Source: Holdemanella sp. MSK.7.32 (GTDB lineage Bacteria; Bacillota_I; Bacilli_A; Erysipelotrichales; Erysipelotrichaceae). From it: DNA of 55,030 nt. The stretch is from contig NZ_JANFYN010000012.1 in NCBI RefSeq assembly GCF_024460475.1, positions 1 through 55,030 on the forward strand, written 5' to 3'. Made by a program: the position numbers and the translations under genes. This document shows positions 8,896 through 15,666 of the stretch, one piece after another. The notes below the pieces were generated by a model that did not search any database, was not told the origin of the DNA, and saw only the letters and a list, made by a program, of their open reading frames with translations. Numbering within the stretch: position 1 is the stretch's first letter; the number at the start of each line of letters is the position of its first letter.

Positions 8896-9852
8896 TTAAT
8901 CCTCCATTATGTTCTTTATTAATTTATTCCAATACGAAACCATTTGTGCTGGGTGTAAAACGCCAAATTCAGTAATGATACCTTTAATGTCATTTGCAGG
9001 AGTAATATCGAAGAATTGATTAATTACTCTAACTTTATCAAAATCTTTAAAATCCTCATTACATACAAGTTCAAGCGGTGTTCTTCTTTCAAGCTGGATG
9101 TTATATCCATATTGAGTTCTTAAGTCTAATTTGTATAATTCACTAGCAAAATACACTGGAACCTTACAAGATCTTGCAAGACAAGCAATTTGCGCACTAC
9201 CCATCTTATTAGCGACAGAACCATCTGTACTTAATGTATCTGCACCCATAATTATCAAATCTGCTGTTTTCATAAATTCAAATACTGAAGCATCAGATAT
9301 AAAAGTAACATCAACACCAATTTCAGTTAAAACATTTACAGCATTTCTAGATTCTCTTAAAGGTCGAGATTCTGTGCATATTAATTTAAAATTTACCCCT
9401 TTATTTCTAGCTGCTTTAAATATTCCCATAAGTGTTGAACTGTAACTATGCATTAATACTGTATCGCCTTCTTTAATTAAATTCGAACCATAATCAGCGA
9501 CTTTTTCTACTGCCACAAAAGACTGTTCAATTATATTTTCACAAACTTTTACTATTTGTTTTTTTAGTTCATCTAAATCTTTATCTTTATTCAAAAGGGA
9601 AAGAACAATATCACAACTATTATGAATCGTTGCCATTGTTGGTTTTAATCCAATCATTTGCTTAGCCACATCTTCTAAACGTGTTTTTAATGTGTCAAAA
9701 TCATTTAAATCTTCTTGTTCAATAGCCAATTTAAAAGCCCATGCTGCAGATCTACCAAAAGGACTACCACCTTTTACGTTCATGTTTCTAATTTCTTCAA
9801 TTACATGATCTGCACTTTTAAAATCAATATCTTTTACTCTTGTGTTCATCAT
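8896..9852 (-). CDS. eIF2B/ribose-bisphosphate-isomerase-like protein
   Basis: 318 residues of the eIF2B alpha/beta/delta superfamily, which also contains ribose-1,5-bisphosphate isomerase and methylthioribose-1-phosphate isomerase. Visible signatures are GGSPFGRSAAWAF near the N-terminus, MGADTLSTDGSVANKMG in the Rossmann-like half, and VPVYFASELYK. Bacterial members usually act on phosphorylated pentoses rather than in translation. Wedged 3-4 bp from both the PTS IIBC gene and psuG, it probably processes the sugar phosphate moiety delivered by this operon. The exact reaction cannot be read from sequence. Start: ATG 9852 (or the adjacent ATG 9849), after AAAGGATG. Confidence 0.75.
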   Translation of the reverse strand: MMNTRVKDIDFKSADHVIEEIRNMNVKGGSPFGRSAAWAFKLAIEQEDLNDFDTLKTRLEDVAKQMIGLKPTMATIHNSCDIVLSLLNKDKDLDELKKQIVKVCENIIEQSFVAVEKVADYGSNLIKEGDTVLMHSYSSTLMGIFKAARNKGVNFKLICTESRPLRESRNAVNVLTEIGVDVTFISDASVFEFMKTADLIIMGADTLSTDGSVANKMGSAQIACLARSCKVPVYFASELYKLDLRTQYGYNIQLERRTPLELVCNEDFKDFDKVRVINQFFDITPANDIKGIITEFGVLHPAQMVSYWNKLIKNIMED

Positions 9853-9854
9853 TT

Positions 9855-11237
9855 TTATACATCCTTTTCATCAATTCCCATTACATAAGTTAATACAAAT
9901 GTAACCAAGCCACCTACTAAACAGCCTAATAATAATCCACCAAAACCGACACCTAAATATACCGGGAATGTGTATAAACTAAATGCAACTGCCGCAACAG
10001 TTCCGGCTCCCGCTGCACCAGTGATAGCACCACCAATAGCACCACCAATACATACCGCAATAAAAGGCTTCTTATATTTTAAATTGACACCATACATAAC
10101 TGGTTCAATGACATTACCTGAGAAGAATGAAGTTAAACTTAATGTTAATGCATTCTTTTTAATTTTCTTATCTTTTGCTTTTAAAGCAACTGCTAAACCT
10201 GCTGTAATCTGGCAGATTAAAGACGGAGCATGTGTCATAATGATAGTATCACGTCCATACATTGCAATATTTGGTGCACTTACCAATCCTAGAATAGCAA
10301 TATGCATACCGAAGATGATTAAAATTTGCCAAGTACCACCAATAATTGCTCCAGCTAAAATTGGACTTAATTCATAGGTTGATCTAAATAAGTTAGCAAA
10401 TAACTCACCACCCCAGACACCAATTGGTCCAATAACTACAATTAACAAAGGGATAGTAATTAAAGCACTTAAGAATGGTACGAAAATACTTCTCAAAGCA
10501 TTTGGTAATATCTTTCTTAATATCTTTTCAAGTTTAGCAATCAAAAAAGCTGTTAATATAGCCGGAAGCACCGAACTACCATAATATACATTTGTAACTG
10601 GTAATCCTAAGAATGTTACACTCTCGAAATTACTAAACACATTTGAAAAGTTAGGATATACCAATAAGCCTACAACCATCAATACAATAGAGATATTAGC
10701 TCCAAAATATTTAGCAGCTGACCAACCAATAAAGATTGGGAAGAAACCATATAACACATCACCAGCAACGGTTAATAATTGAATAGTAGTATTTGTTTCT
10801 GATATACCTGCTAATACTAATAACTTAGCCAAAGCAGTAATAAATCCTGCTGCAAGCATTGCAGGAATAATAGGACTTACAATACCTGAAAGCAATGAAA
10901 TCAACTTTTCTACTGGTTTAGCTTTCTTATTTGAAGTTTCTGTATTGTCTAAATTTTCTTCTATTTGCGTCTCATTAATTACAACCGAATCTCCAACCAG
11001 TTTACATGTTTCATCAAACACATCATCAACAATACCACCTAATACTACTTGATATTGTCCTCCAATAACAACAACTCGCATGACTTCATCAAGTTTTTCT
11101 AATTCATCCTTATTAACCTTAGATTCATCTTTTAAGCCTAGTCTTAGACGAGTCATGCAATGCGATACATCTTTAATATTGTCTTTTCCTCCAACATTTA
11201 AAATTATCGCTTCACTTAGTTTTCTGTAATCTTTCAT
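9855..11237 (-). CDS. PTS enzyme IIBC, Glc/beta-glucoside superfamily (candidate pseudouridine transporter)
   Basis: 460 residues. The N-terminal IIB domain (1-90) contains the phospho-accepting Cys27 in SHCMTRLRL. A charged linker (about 95-108) leads to a IIC domain of about ten hydrophobic segments ending near residue 455. The domain order IIB-IIC without IIA matches the bgl/sac/nag type, and the separate IIA is encoded upstream in the same operon. PTS transport would import the substrate and phosphorylate it, probably on a primary hydroxyl. Because psuG lies downstream, a nucleoside-like substrate such as pseudouridine is a reasonable inference, but substrate specificity cannot be read directly. 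Confidence 0.88.
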   Translation of the reverse strand: MKDYRKLSEAIILNVGGKDNIKDVSHCMTRLRLGLKDESKVNKDELEKLDEVMRVVVIGGQYQVVLGGIVDDVFDETCKLVGDSVVINETQIEENLDNTETSNKKAKPVEKLISLLSGIVSPIIPAMLAAGFITALAKLLVLAGISETNTTIQLLTVAGDVLYGFFPIFIGWSAAKYFGANISIVLMVVGLLVYPNFSNVFSNFESVTFLGLPVTNVYYGSSVLPAILTAFLIAKLEKILRKILPNALRSIFVPFLSALITIPLLIVVIGPIGVWGGELFANLFRSTYELSPILAGAIIGGTWQILIIFGMHIAILGLVSAPNIAMYGRDTIIMTHAPSLICQITAGLAVALKAKDKKIKKNALTLSLTSFFSGNVIEPVMYGVNLKYKKPFIAVCIGGAIGGAITGAAGAGTVAAVAFSLYTFPVYLGVGFGGLLLGCLVGGLVTFVLTYVMGIDEKDV

Positions 11238-11347
11238 TATTACACTCCTCTCTCTCTACAGAAAATATTATTTATCAGTCGCATCTTTAAGCATTGGTGA
11301 TATATGTAGTGTTAAGTACGTTACTTCATTACTATTGATATCGTACT

Positions 11348-12124
11348 TTAAATTATTTTGAATAAAATCAGCAATTTTATTTGAATATTCCCATTCTTTT
11401 GAATACTCATTTTTAAATTTTCTGACATTTCAAATAATATATCGCTCTCTCTTTCCGTCCTATCATCACCAATCAAGCGGCCAAATAAACATTTTAAATG
11501 AATAATTAATCTACCATACTGATATGAATTCTTGTTCAAAGAATTAGATGTCAAATCGTCAATAAAATTTAAAGTAGCTTCTAAATCTTTCATGATACTT
11601 TTTTGCTCTGTTGTACTAAGATTTGATAATGCATTAATATAATGAAAGGCAATATAAGAAGCTTCCTGCTGATCAAAATCAGCATTTAAATAACGATTAA
11701 TAGTGTTTATTGAATTCATCGCAGCTATAAATTCACTTGGATGAAACAATTTAATTTCATTTAATAATGGATTTTCAATTTTCCCTCCTTCTTTAATTGT
11801 TTTATATGAAAAATAAATGTGATCAACTAATGCTAGATATATAGCATCTTTAAATTTGGTATTTAAGTCTTGTTCTGCTTGTTTTATAACTAGTTCTACT
11901 ACTTTAAACATGTTATAAGGTATTTTTTCAATAATGGCTTCTACATAATTTTGATTGTTATTTGACACAAACACTCTTTCGATTAATTCATTATCAATTC
12001 TTGCACCTAATATTCGATTACATTTGACTCCAATCGCTTTCCCCATAATAACCACTTCGTGTTTATTTTTGTCACTAGCCACGATTGCATTGTTATTAAT
12101 CGTTTTAATATATCTGTAAATCAA
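11348..12124 (-). CDS. BglG/LicT-family antiterminator, C-terminus lost by frameshift
   Basis: 258 residues as read. Residues 1-55 are the CAT RNA-binding domain (INNNAIVAS, MGKAIGVKC). PRD1 and PRD2 follow, with ALVDHIYFS and IAFHYINAL. The open frame ends in an atypical tail (MSIQKNGNIQ). After an A5 run (T5 at 11410-11414) the -1 frame continues as KNEYSKEWEY and then EVTYLTLHIS, the normal PRD2 end, to a stop at 11268. One extra A restores a 285-residue protein spanning 11268-12124. It is thus a one-base deletion, a sequence error, or inefficient frameshifting. It sits between IIA and IIBC and probably acts on the RAT-like hairpin at 12692-12720. Confidence 0.85.
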   Translation of the reverse strand: MIYRYIKTINNNAIVASDKNKHEVVIMGKAIGVKCNRILGARIDNELIERVFVSNNNQNYVEAIIEKIPYNMFKVVELVIKQAEQDLNTKFKDAIYLALVDHIYFSYKTIKEGGKIENPLLNEIKLFHPSEFIAAMNSINTINRYLNADFDQQEASYIAFHYINALSNLSTTEQKSIMKDLEATLNFIDDLTSNSLNKNSYQYGRLIIHLKCLFGRLIGDDRTERESDILFEMSENLKMSIQKNGNIQIKLLILFKII

Positions 12125-12128
12125 AATG

Positions 12129-12611
12129 TTACTCCTTCATCTCTAAGATACAATCTCCATCATATACATAGCTTTTGTCATTACGATAATCCTTATCTAT
12201 TTCTAGATTATTCAAGATAAATACATATACCTCAGCATCAATCCTTAAACGTTTAAATTCTTCCAAATTAATTTCAGCAAGCAGATCACCTTCACTGATT
12301 TCATCACCTTTTTTAAATTTACTCTCTATCACTCCGTTATTTAGAAGATTTGTATCAACCCCAATATGAACCATGATTTCTTCACCATTATGACCTTTTA
12401 TACAAAATGCATGATTCGTAGGAAAAACACTCACAACAACTCCGTTTATAGGAGAATAAACTTTATCATCACTCATCTTAATGTAAAAACCATCACCTAA
12501 TGTCTTTTGACTAAATAATTCATCTTTAGAACTCTTCAAATCCATTAAATATCCCTCAGAAGGTGCTAATATCTTTTTTTTATTACTTTTATTTTTTAGA
12601 AATTTAAACAT
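12129..12611 (-). CDS. PTS enzyme IIA, Glc family
   Basis: 160 residues from ATG 12611, which follows GGAG with suitable spacing. An upstream ATG at 12650 would add 13 Lys/Glu-rich residues and has no clear ribosome-binding site. The domain is the single-domain IIA-Glc fold (E. coli Crr type). His67 (FPTNHAF) and His82 (IMVHIGVDT) correspond to the paired active-site histidines, His82 being the phosphorylated one. It supplies phosphate from HPr to the IIBC protein encoded two genes downstream. As first gene of the operon it follows a terminator and RAT-like leader. Confidence 0.92.
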   Translation of the reverse strand: MFKFLKNKSNKKKILAPSEGYLMDLKSSKDELFSQKTLGDGFYIKMSDDKVYSPINGVVVSVFPTNHAFCIKGHNGEEIMVHIGVDTNLLNNGVIESKFKKGDEISEGDLLAEINLEEFKRLRIDAEVYVFILNNLEIDKDYRNDKSYVYDGDCILEMKE

Positions 12612-12663
12612 AATGTTACTCCGCTCCTTTTTATACTCTCCTTTATCCAAGTATACGCAAAAA

Positions 12664-12720
12664 AGACCACGCTGAAAAAACCAACGTGGCCTAGTATTAA
12701 CTCATTAAGTTAACGAACTA
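12664..12720 (-). promoter_or_regulatory. RAT-like antiterminator hairpin plus leader terminator of the psuG operon
   Basis: Read on the minus strand, 12720-12692 can fold as TAGT/ACTA and TTAACT/AGTTAA stems separated by an asymmetric internal loop. This is the architecture of a LicT/BglG ribonucleic antiterminator, although the primary sequence diverges from the classical consensus. Immediately downstream GGCCACG pairs with CGTGGTC and is followed by TTTTTT: an intrinsic leader terminator. The operon-encoded antiterminator would stabilise the first hairpin when substrate is present. Confidence 0.6.
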
Positions 12721-12734
12721 ACCTCTACACCGAA

Positions 12735-12763
12735 AGCATAACAAATAATTTTATGATATGCAA
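12735..12763 (-). promoter_or_regulatory. Promoter of the psuG-PTS operon
   Basis: Minus-strand TTGCAT (12758-12763), a 17-bp spacer, and TATGCT (12735-12740). The predicted start lies just before the RAT-like hairpin. Confidence 0.55.
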
Positions 12764-12817
12764 CTATAATTTTAATTATTTTAATATACTGGTAAAACAA
12801 AATAATCTTACCTATAC

Positions 12818-12967
12818 ATGAACAACTTCATTTGCACAATCTTTAAAGAAAACCAAACCCTATTAGAACATGAATCCGCCAAATGGCTATCTAAAGAAAC
12901 TTTAGATTTAGTAGACTGGCTACCTGCAGATTTAGGATTAATAGCTAAATTAAAAGAAATATTATAA
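12818..12967 (+). pseudogene. NUDIX gene 3' fragment
   Basis: Encodes 49 residues (MNNFICTIFK to LKEIL) that closely match the last ~49 residues of the intact NUDIX protein at 7196-7582; nucleotide similarity extends back to about 12806 and forward through the stop codon into the adjacent repeat. It lacks the Nudix box, so it cannot be a working hydrolase. The reading frame is uninterrupted despite scattered synonymous and non-synonymous changes, pointing to a duplicated gene end rather than decay of a full second copy in place. Confidence 0.8.
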
Positions 12968-13060
12968 TCCCATACAACATTTTATCAATACTAAAAGCAT
13001 CTATTTTTACTTTATATAAAGTATACATTGAGATTTTCATGTAATCCAACTGTCAAATAA
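12968..13060 (+). repeat. Dispersed repeat copy 2
   Basis: 93 bp starting TCCCATACAACATTTTATC, with central TACTTTATATAAAGTA palindrome and end CCAACTGTCAAATAA. It directly follows the NUDIX fragment stop codon, as copy 1 follows the intact gene. Confidence 0.85.
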
Positions 13061-13223
13061 TCAACAAATTTACAGGAATTAATAATGTTTTCACATTGAA
13101 GTTTTATAATTGGAATTGGCTACTGGATGTGGTTGGTGGTTACCTCTTGTTAAGGAGTTTTGAAGCCTTGAATCTTGAATTCCAGGTAAGTAGATCCTTC
13201 TATTTTTTACAGGAGGAAAGCTT

Positions 13224-13325
13224 ATGTATATATATCTACATATTAATATTGCTATGTGCTTATTTGCCATAGTAGAAATACTAAAAGTAACATTGATGAT
13301 TATAGAAAAATGCAAAAAGCACTAA
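13224..13325 (+). CDS. Candidate type I toxin: 33-residue hydrophobic peptide
   Basis: A 33-residue peptide starting MYIYLHINIAM, with one hydrophobic span (about 3-27) and a Lys/His end (KCKKH). GGAGG lies 7 nt before the ATG. The long leader (about 13120-13223) contains GTGGTTGGTGGTTAC, and the stop codon lies inside a strong hairpin whose loop contains ACCACC, which could pair with the leader. A minus-strand TATAAT downstream (near 13420) could drive an antisense RNA ending in the same hairpin. This arrangement matches small membrane toxins controlled by antisense RNA (Fst/TxpA/Hol_Tox types). The peptide itself is not one I recognise. Confidence 0.55.
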   Translation: MYIYLHINIAMCLFAIVEILKVTLMIIEKCKKH

Positions 13326-13357
13326 TCACCACCGACAATGGAAAAAGATTAGTGCTT
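13317..13357. terminator. Bidirectional hairpin at the toxin stop codon
   Basis: AAGCACTAATC (13317-13327) pairs perfectly with GATTAGTGCTT (13347-13357). On the minus strand the hairpin is followed by TTTTTGCATTTTTC, fitting termination of an antisense RNA. Confidence 0.65.
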
Positions 13358-13460
13358 CAGCATTAGTTTTATTTCAGAGTAACCACTGCTTTTCCAGTAG
13401 TCGTTCTCTATATGTATTATACAGATAAACCAAATGTAATTCCACAAGAAAAGCTAAAAA

Positions 13461-13553
13461 TCCCATACAACATTTTATCAGTTCCAAAAATAATTATTTG
13501 TACTTTATATAAAGCATATACTCCAGTTTTCATACAATCCAACTGTCCAATAA
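13461..13553 (+). repeat. Dispersed repeat copy 3
   Basis: 93 bp, TCCCATACAACATTTTATC start, ACTTTATATAAAG centre, CCAACTGTCCAATAA end. It separates the candidate toxin locus from the alpha-glucoside operon. Confidence 0.85.
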
Positions 13554-13625
13554 TTCATACAATCTTATTTCTATAATCAGTCCTATCCCTTTGCTTATCA
13601 AAGTACAAAAAATATACATATAAAA

Positions 13626-13649
13626 AATAAGCCTGAATCCAGGCCTATT
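13626..13649 (-). terminator. Terminator of the alpha-glucoside operon
   Basis: On the minus strand AATAGGCCTG and CAGGCTTATT form a 10-bp stem (one G-T) with a 4-base loop, followed by TTTTTTATAT. Confidence 0.8.
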
Positions 13650-13651
13650 TC

Positions 13652-13876
13652 TTATAAAATATATATTACATATCGAATCGTAAAAACAATAATTGAAATC
13701 AATACACCTATTTCCGCAAACACTTTGTAATCGTATTTACACTTTTTTGATGACATGTAAATAATTAAAATGCCACAAACAGGCCATGCATAACTAACCA
13801 AAGCTATTAAAGCACAAATGATTTTATTTTTATTTGAACTAGTTATCCAATTAATCCAAACACTTTGCAACTTCAT
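13652..13876 (-). CDS. Small two-span membrane protein, end of alpha-glucoside operon
   Basis: About 74 residues, family not recognised. Two hydrophobic spans lie at roughly 21-41 and 53-73, separated by a short basic loop (SSKKCKYDYK). It overlaps the 3' end of the IIA gene by 26 bp and is followed directly by the operon terminator, which argues that it is a translated last gene rather than chance. No good ribosome-binding site is seen, so it may rely on coupling to IIA translation. Confidence 0.5.
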   Translation of the reverse strand: MKLQSVWINWITSSNKNKIICALIALVSYAWPVCGILIIYMSSKKCKYDYKVFAEIGVLISIIVFTIRYVIYIL

Positions 13877-14321
13877 CACCCGCTTTTACTATCTGATTTT
13901 CTGATTCCAATTTTATGTCTTTTCCTTCTGTCAAAAGAACCATTGTCACTGGATCGAAGCCACATTCTTTAATCACATCAGAATCTACTTCTACTATCAC
14001 ATCACCAGTTTTAACAACATCACCAGTTTTAACTAATACGTGGAACCCTTTGCCTTCCATTTGAACAGTATCAATACCTATATGTACTATGATTTCTGAA
14101 AAGCTAGTTTTAATACCAACCGCATGCCCAGTTGGAAAACAAGCTTCAATTGTTCCATCTGCCGGAGCAACTACCTTGTTTCCATCAAACATTACAGCAT
14201 ATCCTGTTCCGAGTGCACCACTCGCAAATGCTTCATCTTTCACTTGAGATAAAGGTATTAATTTTCCATCTACTGGAGCAACTAACTTTTTGCTCTTCTC
14301 CTTTTTAAATAAGTTCCACAT
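13851..14321 (-). CDS. PTS enzyme IIA, Glc family (alpha-glucoside operon)
   Basis: 156 residues. Single IIA-Glc domain with His66 (FPTGHAVG) and His80 (IIVHIGIDT) as the conserved active-site pair. LVAPVDGKL and VVAPADGTIE are typical of the family's beta-sandwich. It is the phosphodonor for the IICB transporter encoded two genes upstream, which has no IIA domain of its own. It begins 13 bp after the GH4 gene, with a GGAGG-like site before the ATG. Confidence 0.93.
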   Translation of the reverse strand: MWNLFKKEKSKKLVAPVDGKLIPLSQVKDEAFASGALGTGYAVMFDGNKVVAPADGTIEACFPTGHAVGIKTSFSEIIVHIGIDTVQMEGKGFHVLVKTGDVVKTGDVIVEVDSDVIKECGFDPVTMVLLTEGKDIKLESENQIVKAGDEVAKCLD

Positions 14322-14334
14322 ATTACATTTCCTC

Positions 14335-15657
14335 CTATTTTAATTCTGGCCAATATTCTTTATTTGCCTCAATCATCTCATCTAAAATTGCCTTTGCCTG
14401 AGTAGATGATTTTACCGTCTTATTTAATGCAAAGCCTTGTAAAACCTTATCATAAGAGTTTTCAATAGCTCCTTCCACAAGACATTTTTCTGATGCATAT
14501 TGTTGCTCAATTAACCCTTTATAGAACGTTGGGATATGTCCAACAGATACTTTCTCGATACCACTAGGAGAAACATAACATGGAATTTCTACCATAGCAT
14601 CATCTGGAAGATCAGCAACTGCACCTTCATTCTTTACAATTAACAAGTAACGTCCACCGTTTTCTTTACATAAAGACTCAGCTAAATCTACAATGAATGT
14701 TCCATGAGCACCTACAACAAACATGTCATCCTCGTATTCACCTGTTTCTTTATAATGATTTATAGCATCAAATAATGTTTTTTCACGTCCATCCATTACT
14801 TCATTCGCACGAGTATACTCAGGATCTGCATCATCCACTACATCTTGACTCAATAAATAATATTGTAAGTAAGTATTAGGTAGATACTTAGGAAATCTTT
14901 CCATCATTAATTTTACATTACCATATGTATGTACCCAAGATGGTTCCCAATGTTGTTCATCTAACGCTGCATCCAAATATCCATGTGCAATTGCATGTTG
15001 TCTTAATTCTTCAAAACGACTTTCTCCATTCACCCAAACATCAGTAAACCAACCAAAATGATTCAATCCAAAATAGTATGGTTTAATTTCGTGTGGATCA
15101 CATTTTAAAATATCCGCAAATGTATTCATAATAGCTACTGGCATGTCACAAATATTAATAATACGGGCATTCGGTCTCAACTTCTTCAAAGCTAGAGCTA
15201 CGATAGCTGCAGGATTTGAATAATTTAAAATCCAATGTTTAGGATTTGCATATTTTTCAACATAATCTAAAATTTCAACCATAGGGTAAATTGTTCTTAG
15301 ACCATAAGCTAATCCGCCACAACCACAAGTTTCCTGGCCAACAGCTCCATGTTTCAATGCAATTTTTTCATCCTTTTCACGCATTGCATATTTTCCTACA
15401 CGAATTTGTGCAAAGATAAAATCTGAATCAGTAAATGCTTCCTTTGGATCTGTAGTCGTAATAAATTTACACTCAGGACAAGTAGTTTTTACAACCTCTC
15501 TTACAATAATTGCTACATCCTCTTGACGCTGTTCATCGATATCATACGCACGAATTTCCTTTACCGTAAAAGTATCCTTCTTTGATAAAATTGCCTTTAC
15601 TACACCTGGAGTATATGTACTACCTCCACCAACGATTGTTATAATTTTAGCTTCCAT
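14335..15657 (-). CDS. GH4 6-phospho-alpha-glucosidase
   Basis: 440 residues, the length of Fusobacterium MalH and Bacillus GlvA. GH4 enzymes use NAD+ and a divalent metal, usually Mn2+, to cleave phosphorylated disaccharides by oxidation-elimination. The N-terminal dinucleotide site is VGGGSTYTPG (9-18). CDMP (170-173) is the signature associated with alpha-specific members, where beta-specific enzymes have a different tetrapeptide. NHFGW (199-203) supplies a metal-binding histidine. Position between alpha-glucoside PTS IICB and IIA indicates that maltose-6'-phosphate or related phosphates are the substrate. Family is certain; alpha over beta specificity is well supported by the motif. Confidence 0.93.
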   Translation of the reverse strand: MEAKIITIVGGGSTYTPGVVKAILSKKDTFTVKEIRAYDIDEQRQEDVAIIVREVVKTTCPECKFITTTDPKEAFTDSDFIFAQIRVGKYAMREKDEKIALKHGAVGQETCGCGGLAYGLRTIYPMVEILDYVEKYANPKHWILNYSNPAAIVALALKKLRPNARIINICDMPVAIMNTFADILKCDPHEIKPYYFGLNHFGWFTDVWVNGESRFEELRQHAIAHGYLDAALDEQHWEPSWVHTYGNVKLMMERFPKYLPNTYLQYYLLSQDVVDDADPEYTRANEVMDGREKTLFDAINHYKETGEYEDDMFVVGAHGTFIVDLAESLCKENGGRYLLIVKNEGAVADLPDDAMVEIPCYVSPSGIEKVSVGHIPTFYKGLIEQQYASEKCLVEGAIENSYDKVLQGFALNKTVKSSTQAKAILDEMIEANKEYWPELK

Positions 15658-15666
15658 TTTTTATAC

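Noticed and set aside
12612..12650. Earlier start for the first PTS IIA
   Set aside because: The 13 extra residues overlap the leader and lack a ribosome-binding site, whereas ATG 12611 has one.
13091..13315. 74-codon minus-strand frame over the toxin locus
   Set aside because: It mirrors the leader and peptide region in antisense, has no ribosome-binding site, and the plus-strand peptide has a perfect one.
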